In this document: one piece after another, positions 6,509 through 11,210 of the stretch
Layout: every line of letters begins with the position of its first letter
Numbering within the stretch: the first letter of the stretch is position 1
Assembly: GCA_902772945.1 (NCBI GenBank)
Contig: CACYCU010000102.1
Location: forward strand, 1-11,210
Reading direction: 5' to 3'
From: an uncultured bacterium
GTDB taxonomy: Bacteria > Cyanobacteriota > Vampirovibrionia > Gastranaerophilales > Gastranaerophilaceae
Length of the DNA: 11,210 bases
Notes under the pieces: model-generated
Database searches by the model: none
Told to the model about the DNA's origin: nothing
What the model saw: only the letters and a program-made list of their open reading frames with translations
Made by a program: the position numbers and the translations under genes

Positions 6509-7128
6509 AACTTAAAGATTTGAAGCAAGAGTTGATATATTACGGCAAATTGGCAGGAGAAAAAAATTTTACACCCGGTTATTCCGGTAATTTTTCAGCC
6601 AGATATGGTGATAAAATTCTTATTACATCTTCAGGTTCTGCCAATGGATATTTGTCTGAGGATGAACTTGTTTTGATTGATTTTGAAGGAAATTTGGCGG
6701 AAGGCGACAAAAAACCATCATCGGAGAAAATGTTGCATGTCGAATTTTATAAGCAAAGACCGGATGTAAATTATATAATCCATGTTCACTCTCCATATTT
6801 AAGTACCTTTGCATGTTGTCATATTGCTTTGGATGAACCGATTATGGCTGAAAATGTTTTTTATTTCGGTCAAATACCTTTAGCAGAGTATGGGCTTCCG
6901 TCTTCAATTGATTTGGTTGAAAAAACTTCTAAATATTTTAAAGATTTTGATGCTGTGTTGATGGCAAATCACGGATTTATTGTTGGTGATAAAACAATAA
7001 AAGATGCATTTTTAAAATTAGAACTTGCAGAATCATATGCGCAAGTTGTTTTTAATACAAAAGTTATGGGTAATCCTGTTTTGTTTACAAAAGAGCAGGT
7101 AGAAGAAATAAATTCATTAAAAAGATAA
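6505..7128 (+). CDS. Class II aldolase/adducin-family protein (FucA-like fold), substrate unknown
   Basis: A 207-residue cytoplasmic zinc enzyme of the class II aldolase family, which includes L-fuculose-1-phosphate aldolase, ribulose-5-phosphate epimerase AraD and methylthioribulose-1-phosphate dehydratase. The residues that bind metal and act as base in E. coli FucA are all present at nearly the same numbers: E74 (in PSSEK), H93 and H95 (HVHS) and H156 (NHG). Phosphate-binding loops are visible at SGN (27-29), TSSG (41-44) and SS (72-73). By my hand alignment, FucA Tyr113 falls at Glu116 here, and the C-terminal tail carrying FucA Tyr209 is absent, so the fuculose substrate should not be assumed. 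The ATG overlaps the lptD stop by 4 bp and has AGGGA 9 bases upstream. Lying between lptD and lpxI, it may make or process a sugar phosphate for LPS, but this rests on context only. A housekeeping role such as methionine salvage is an alternative. Confidence 0.88.
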   Translation: MKLKDLKQELIYYGKLAGEKNFTPGYSGNFSARYGDKILITSSGSANGYLSEDELVLIDFEGNLAEGDKKPSSEKMLHVEFYKQRPDVNYIIHVHSPYLSTFACCHIALDEPIMAENVFYFGQIPLAEYGLPSSIDLVEKTSKYFKDFDAVLMANHGFIVGDKTIKDAFLKLELAESYAQVVFNTKVMGNPVLFTKEQVEEINSLKR

Positions 7129-7141
7129 AAGAGGAAAAACA

Positions 7142-7957
7142 ATGTCACTAATGTTAGAAAATAAACAAGGATTGTTAGCCGGAGATGGAATATTGCCGGT
7201 GGAGATGGCTCGTCATGCAAAAGAAAACGGATTTGAGGTGGTCTGTGTTTCTTTAGCAAACGATAATTTAAAAGAACTAAAAAAATATTGTTCAAAAGTG
7301 TATTCTTGTCATCCGGGAGAATTAAATAAAATTGAAAAAATATTTGTAACAGAAGAAATAAAACAAGTTACTTTTTTAGGCAAAGTGCATAAAAGAGTTC
7401 TTTTGAAACTTCATAAATTTGATAAAAGAGCGATAGAGTTATTAAAAACAGTCAAAAGGTTAAATGATGATGAAGTTATGCTTTTGATTGTAAGGGAGTT
7501 TGAAAAACATAATATAACAGTTTTAGATCAGACAATTTTTATCAAAAACTTGATGATACCATCAGGTGTTTTGGGTAAACATAAACCTACAGAAGCTCAG
7601 ATGGAGGATGTTAACTATGGCTTTTGGCTAGCAAAAGAAATGGGCAAAGTTGATGTAGGTCAGTCTGTTGTAATAAAAGATAAGATGGCAATGGCTGTTG
7701 AAGCTTTAGAAGGTACTGACAAATGTATAAGACGAGGCTCAAAAATGGCTCGAAAAAATGCTGTCGTTGTAAAAGTCGCAAAACCATCTCAAGATAAAAG
7801 GTTTGACATACCAGCTATCGGTCTGAGAACATTGCAGACAATGAAAAAATATAATGCAGCTTTGATTGCTGTAGAAGCTAATGAAACAATTATTGTAAAT
7901 CAAGAAGAAGTTATAAAATATGCAGACAAGCATAATATAGTGATAATGGCGGTATGA
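7142..7957 (+). CDS. lpxI: UDP-2,3-diacylglucosamine pyrophosphatase LpxI
   Basis: LpxI hydrolyses UDP-2,3-diacylglucosamine to lipid X (2,3-diacylglucosamine 1-phosphate) and UMP, the fourth step of the Raetz lipid A pathway. It replaces the unrelated LpxH used by E. coli. The 271-residue length and two-domain layout fit the family (formerly DUF1009). The N-terminal Rossmann-like domain starts GLLAGDGILPVEMARHAKENG (10-30). The C-terminal domain carries TVLDQTIFIKNLMIPSGVLG (126-145), VGQSVVIKDKMAMAVEALEGTD (172-193) and the signature KPSQDKRFDIPAIGLRT (214-230). D218 and D222 in that signature are the likely catalytic metal ligands, corresponding to the region of Asp225 in the Caulobacter enzyme. 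GAGGAA lies 5 bases before the ATG. The stop overlaps the lpxB start by 4 bp (ATGA), so the enzymes of two consecutive steps are translationally coupled. Confidence 0.95.
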   Translation: MSLMLENKQGLLAGDGILPVEMARHAKENGFEVVCVSLANDNLKELKKYCSKVYSCHPGELNKIEKIFVTEEIKQVTFLGKVHKRVLLKLHKFDKRAIELLKTVKRLNDDEVMLLIVREFEKHNITVLDQTIFIKNLMIPSGVLGKHKPTEAQMEDVNYGFWLAKEMGKVDVGQSVVIKDKMAMAVEALEGTDKCIRRGSKMARKNAVVVKVAKPSQDKRFDIPAIGLRTLQTMKKYNAALIAVEANETIIVNQEEVIKYADKHNIVIMAV

Positions 7958-9078
7958 AGAAACTTTTTATTATAACAGGTGAATATTCCGGTGATATACA
8001 CGCATCGCATGTCGTAAAGGCTTTGCAAAATAAAACGTCTGATATTATAATAGAAGGCGTTGGCGGTGAAAATATGCAAAAAGCAGGCGTTAAACTTTTT
8101 GCTGATCATAGAAATATGGCATCTGTAGGAATTTCACCTTCTATAATTGTAAATCATATAAAACTTGGAAAAAGGATTGTTGATTATATAACAAAAGAAT
8201 ATAAACCGGATGCTGTTTTGTTAATTGATTATGGCGGTTTTAATTTGCGTGTTGCAAAGTTTGTTAAACAAGCAGGAATAAAAGTTTTATATTATATTCC
8301 TCCTCAAGTTTGGGCGAGTAGAAAAGGCCGGATAAATAAAATAAAAAAATATGTAGATGAAGTCTTGTGTATATTTCCGTTTGAAAAAGATTTGTATGAA
8401 AGTTATGGAATAAAAGTTCATTATTGCGGTCATCCTTTAGTTTCTCAGCTTCCTGAAAAAGCTGATAAAACTGTGTTTTTTGAAAAACACGGTTTGGATG
8501 TGAATAAAAAACTTGTTTCAATATTTCCCGGTTCAAGAGTTTTTGAATTAAAATACTTGATGAAGGTTTTTATTAAATCAGCAGAAAATTTACAAAAAAA
8601 GCATCCGGATTTGCAGTTTTGTATTTCGCATGCTCCTAATTTATCAGATAGTGTCTTTAATAAATTTTTAAAAAAATGTAATATTAAAGTTATAAAAGGT
8701 GAAAATCAGGCGTTGCTGAGTGTTTCCGATGCTTCGATTTTAGCATCAGGAACTGTGGCATTGGAAGCTTGTTTGTATCAAACCCCAATGATAATTGCAT
8801 ATAGAGGTCCTTGGCTGTTTTATTTTATATACTTGATGGTAAGGTGTATAAAACGCGTTTCGCTGCCTAATATTATTGCTGATAAGCTTATAGTTCCTGA
8901 GATAATTCAAGGAAATGTAAATGTGCAAAAAATTTCATACGAAATTGAACGAATACTTTATGATAATGTATATAGAGAAGATAATATTAAAGCTTTAGGC
9001 GGAGTAAAAACACAACTTTCTGATAAGATATCTTCTGATGAAGCTGCATCTGCTATAATAGATGCAATAAGAGATTAA
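7954..9078 (+). CDS. lpxB: Lipid-A-disaccharide synthase LpxB
   Basis: LpxB (glycosyltransferase family 19) joins lipid X to UDP-2,3-diacylglucosamine, forming the tetraacyl beta-1,6 disaccharide 1-phosphate and releasing UDP; it is a peripheral enzyme on the inner face of the cytoplasmic membrane. The 374-residue length is typical. Visible signatures are GEYSGD (9-14), IPPQVWASRKGRI (115-127), PGSR (192-195), SGTVALE (265-271) with PMIIAYR (278-284), and SLPNIIAD (303-310) with VPEIIQG (314-320). The residues matching E. coli Asp98, Arg201 and Asn316, known to be needed for activity, are D92, R195 and N306, so the enzyme should be active. It takes its UDP-sugar acceptor-pathway partner, lipid X, from LpxI encoded just upstream with a 4-bp overlap. 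There is no good ribosome site at the ATG, consistent with coupled reinitiation. A 53-bp gap follows, with no hairpin terminator. Confidence 0.97.
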   Translation: MKKLFIITGEYSGDIHASHVVKALQNKTSDIIIEGVGGENMQKAGVKLFADHRNMASVGISPSIIVNHIKLGKRIVDYITKEYKPDAVLLIDYGGFNLRVAKFVKQAGIKVLYYIPPQVWASRKGRINKIKKYVDEVLCIFPFEKDLYESYGIKVHYCGHPLVSQLPEKADKTVFFEKHGLDVNKKLVSIFPGSRVFELKYLMKVFIKSAENLQKKHPDLQFCISHAPNLSDSVFNKFLKKCNIKVIKGENQALLSVSDASILASGTVALEACLYQTPMIIAYRGPWLFYFIYLMVRCIKRVSLPNIIADKLIVPEIIQGNVNVQKISYEIERILYDNVYREDNIKALGGVKTQLSDKISSDEAASAIIDAIRD

Positions 9079-9131
9079 TATATCTTCATAAAAAGTAAAT
9101 TTTTATATTATGTTTTTGTTTATATATATGT

Positions 9132-10742
9132 ATGATTAATCAGGTAGTGCCAAATAGTGTTCAAAATCGGACATTTAGTGATTTTAACCAGCCCAAAAAC
9201 GGGTGGTATTTAAGCACGTCAAAAGAAAAAGAGAGTCACAAGCTTGGTATGAAAATTGCCGCAGGCGCAATGTTTGCTGGTTTTGGTATTTTGGCGTTGA
9301 TGAAAGGTGCGTTGCATAAAACCGCAAATAAGTATTTAGAAAAATTAAAGTTTAAATTAGAAGAAAAAGTTGCAAAAGGCGGAAGTCTAAAGAATTTTTA
9401 CAGACAATCTGCAAAATATGTTTCATCTTTTGTTCAAAAATCGGAAAGCATAAATAATATTACATCGTTGAAGGATGTATTGTTCCAAAAATTTATGTTT
9501 GGTAAAAATGGTGAAAAGAGATTTACCAGAAAAATACATGAAACAATCACAAATGCTTTCAATAGAATTAGTCGTAATACGGTAAACAGTTCATATGCCA
9601 AAACCCACAAAAAATTTGCTAATTTGAATGAATATATGACTGCATTAAATTCAAAAATATTGCAAGAACATCCGGAATACGCAAAAGAAATTGCTGCAAT
9701 AAATCGCAGAATTCTTAGAGTAAATTCAGGGCTGGAAAAAGGTTTTGGAATAAATGCCAGAAATCGTCGTCAAGAAAAACTGGAAAAAGTGACAGAAGGT
9801 CTGTTTGATCATTTTTGGAATTTGAGTTTTAGTGATACGAAAAACTTCAGATCAAAGAAAATGTGGCAAACATTTATTGCTGAAGATTATATGCTTCCAT
9901 ACAAAATGAAGACATCAAATGAGGTTGAATTATTACGTCAAGCGATTACTCATGATATATTAGACAGTTGCAAGGCTGCTGTAAAGGTTTTGGACAATGT
10001 TCAAAAGTCTGTTAACGCAAATGATGTTCAATCAAATGAAATTCTTGCGATTCTGAGAAATAACATTAGTAAATATAAAAAACTCTCTGGTGACAATGAA
10101 ACATTGAAAAGAGTTACGTTAAATAAAGAAATTCTTGACAATTTGCAAAAATTATCAGAAACATTTAATAAAAATGCATCAAAATATAATTATTCTGAGG
10201 AAGCTGTTACCTCAATGTCAAATTATGTAAGAGAAGTAGAAGAGATAATTTCTAAAAATTCTAAAGGTGAACTTCAAGAAATTTTAACTGCTTATAAAAA
10301 GATATTGCCGAGAAAGGACTATTTAAGATTACGCAGACATGTTATGAAAGCTGTCAAATCTCTGGATAAATCGATAGAAATTGAAACTGTTCAGTATGTT
10401 GATAAGGCTCGAGATTTGAAATTAGGTTCGGCTCCGACTGATATTATTTCAATTATAGGTACTGTTGGAATTGTTGGCTGGTTCTTAGGTAAATCAAAAG
10501 ATAAAGATCAAAGAATTTCATCATCATTAAGATATGGAATTCCTGCGATAGGTGCTATTGCTACGACATTATACGGAACAGCAAGACTTGTTTCCGGCGG
10601 AAAATCCATGGCATTAGGTCTAATTTCAGGAAAAATAATGAATATAATTGGTGAAAAAGTAGACGATACAAGAAAAAAATATTCTCTTGATGTATCATTA
10701 CAAAACAAAACTATAATAAAACCTCAACCGGATACAGTATAG
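9132..10742 (+). CDS. Unknown 536-residue membrane-associated helical protein
   Basis: I do not recognise a family. There is no Sec signal peptide: residues 1-40 are polar (N, Q, S, K rich). A first glycine-rich hydrophobic segment follows at about 41-60 (KIAAGAMFAGFGILALMKGA). Residues 62-430 are predominantly helical, basic and in places coiled-coil-like, with no catalytic motif I can name and a single Cys (C280). Three further hydrophobic, glycine-rich segments cluster near the end: about 437-453 (IISIIGTVGIVGWFLGK), 468-488 and 493-507. The tail is polar. This layout, membrane segments at both ends of a long helical rod, could suit a membrane-tethering, membrane-remodelling or pore-forming protein, but no function can be assigned. 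The start at 9132 has no ribosome site; an internal ATG at codon 40 lies just before the first hydrophobic segment and is a possible alternative. It is 53 bp after lpxB and 41 bp before the dGTPase-like gene. Base composition matches its neighbours, so there is no sign of recent transfer. Confidence 0.8.
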   Translation: MINQVVPNSVQNRTFSDFNQPKNGWYLSTSKEKESHKLGMKIAAGAMFAGFGILALMKGALHKTANKYLEKLKFKLEEKVAKGGSLKNFYRQSAKYVSSFVQKSESINNITSLKDVLFQKFMFGKNGEKRFTRKIHETITNAFNRISRNTVNSSYAKTHKKFANLNEYMTALNSKILQEHPEYAKEIAAINRRILRVNSGLEKGFGINARNRRQEKLEKVTEGLFDHFWNLSFSDTKNFRSKKMWQTFIAEDYMLPYKMKTSNEVELLRQAITHDILDSCKAAVKVLDNVQKSVNANDVQSNEILAILRNNISKYKKLSGDNETLKRVTLNKEILDNLQKLSETFNKNASKYNYSEEAVTSMSNYVREVEEIISKNSKGELQEILTAYKKILPRKDYLRLRRHVMKAVKSLDKSIEIETVQYVDKARDLKLGSAPTDIISIIGTVGIVGWFLGKSKDKDQRISSSLRYGIPAIGAIATTLYGTARLVSGGKSMALGLISGKIMNIIGEKVDDTRKKYSLDVSLQNKTIIKPQPDTV

Positions 10743-10758
10743 GAAAATATGTATTGTT

Positions 10759-10767
10759 TGGTAAAAT
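10759..10767 (+). promoter_or_regulatory. Possible extended -10 promoter for the dGTPase-like gene
   Basis: TG-g-TAAAAT (10759-10767) fits an extended -10 element (TGnTATAAT, 5/6 in the hexamer), with no matching -35 box. It lies in the 41-bp gap before the ATG at 10784 and would give a leader of about 10 bases starting near the AAGAGGAG ribosome site (10773-10780). The gene might equally be read through from upstream. Confidence 0.28.
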
Positions 10768-10783
10768 CATATAAGAGGAGCTT

Positions 10784-11210
10784 ATGGAAAAACATTCTAT
10801 AAAATACAAGTTGGAACAGAGAGAAATAGATAATTTGTCAGAATTTGCAACAAAAAGCAGGTTCACAAAAGGACGTAAAAAGCCTGTAGAGCCTTGTGAT
10901 ATGCGAACTGAATTTCAAAGAGACAGGGATAGAATTTTGCATTCAAAAGCATTTAGAAGATTGAAACATAAAACTCAAGTTTTTTTATCTCCGTTTGATG
11001 ATCATTTTAGAACTCGTTTGACACATACATTAGAAGTTTCTCAAATTGCAAGAAGTATAGCAAGAGCCTTGGATTTAAACGAAGATTTGGTAGAGGCAAT
11101 ATCATTAGGGCATGATTTGGGACATACACCATTCGGTCATTGCGGAGAAGGTGTTTTGAATGAGCTTGTGGAGGGCGGTTTTTATCATAACGTTCAAAGT
11201 GTAAGAGTTG
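10784..11210 (+). CDS. dgt: dGTPase-like HD-domain triphosphohydrolase (3' end outside window)
   Basis: The frame is open from ATG (10784) to the window edge, giving the first 142 residues of a protein of the deoxyguanosinetriphosphate triphosphohydrolase-like family, which cuts dNTPs to the nucleoside and triphosphate and so affects dNTP pools. The family N terminus is well preserved: FQRDRDRILHSKAFRRLKHKTQVF (44-67), RTRLTHTLEV (76-85) and EAISLGHDLGHTPFGHCGE (104-122). H81 and the HD pair H110-D111 are three of the four metal ligands of the HD fold; the last Asp would lie beyond the edge. A strong AAGAGGAG ribosome site precedes the start. The gene is truncated only by the window limit, not broken. 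Whether it is specific for dGTP cannot be told from this part. Confidence 0.93.
   Translation, partial: MEKHSIKYKLEQREIDNLSEFATKSRFTKGRKKPVEPCDMRTEFQRDRDRILHSKAFRRLKHKTQVFLSPFDDHFRTRLTHTLEVSQIARSIARALDLNEDLVEAISLGHDLGHTPFGHCGEGVLNELVEGGFYHNVQSVRV

Noticed and set aside
6505..7128. Naming the class II aldolase fucA
   Set aside because: Metal ligands match, but Tyr113 is replaced and the Tyr209 tail is missing, so the substrate cannot be transferred.
6969..7295. Reverse-strand open frame across the aldolase-lpxI junction
   Set aside because: It covers the conserved NHG region and the lpxI ribosome site; no start signal and no family resemblance.
7954..7957. lpxI/lpxB overlap as a frameshift or fused gene
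   Set aside because: Both proteins are full length with complete ends; ATGA is an ordinary coupled stop-start.
9085..9111. Promoter for the 536-residue protein (TTCATA, then TATTAT)
   Set aside because: The spacing is 15 bases and the -35 match is poor; in a 53-bp gap made almost only of A and T, such matches are expected by chance.
1..11210. Alternative genetic code, mobile elements, CRISPR arrays, tRNA or rRNA genes
   Set aside because: TGA acts as a true stop in two conserved genes. No transposase, repeated spacer-repeat pattern, long terminal inverted repeats or RNA-gene signatures were seen.

Overview
The window is AT-rich, densely coded chromosomal DNA from a Gram-negative-type (diderm) bacterium. 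It encodes two consecutive lipid A enzymes (LpxI and LpxB), an LptD/OstA-type outer-membrane LPS transport protein and a periplasmic M23 peptidase. TGA ends lptD and lpxI and does not interrupt any conserved domain, so the standard bacterial code applies. The gene mix and the AT-rich, K/N/I-rich proteins remind me of non-photosynthetic relatives of Cyanobacteria (Vampirovibrionia/Melainabacteria, Gastranaerophilales-like). That placement is an inference from overall impression; no marker gene proves it.

Left part (1-3008). A rho-independent terminator facing right lies at 62-87 and probably ends a gene outside the window. Two reverse-strand genes follow: a 779-residue P-loop ATPase with C-terminal TPR repeats, and rsmG, the 16S rRNA m7G methyltransferase. 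They overlap by 11 bp and look co-transcribed.

Divergent control region (3009-3085). This 77-bp gap holds a good rightward promoter. A weaker leftward promoter is possible that would reuse the same palindromic TTGCAA as its -35 box.

Main rightward operon (3086-9078). The order is: a 34-residue single-membrane-span microprotein, a secreted coiled-coil M23 (EnvC-like) peptidase, an LptD-like protein with a TTG start, a class II aldolase/FucA-family enzyme, lpxI and lpxB. Junctions are +1, +14, -4, +13 and -4 bp, so this is almost certainly one transcription unit. It joins cell-wall remodelling, LPS export and two successive lipid A steps: UDP-2,3-diacylglucosamine hydrolysis to lipid X, then condensation to the disaccharide. 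The microprotein and the aldolase are the unexplained members.

Right part (9079-11210). A 536-residue protein of unknown function has hydrophobic segments near both ends and a long helical, basic middle. A dGTPase-like HD-domain phosphohydrolase gene then runs off the window edge. I see no IS element, CRISPR array, tRNA or rRNA. No stretch longer than about 80 bp lacks a gene.
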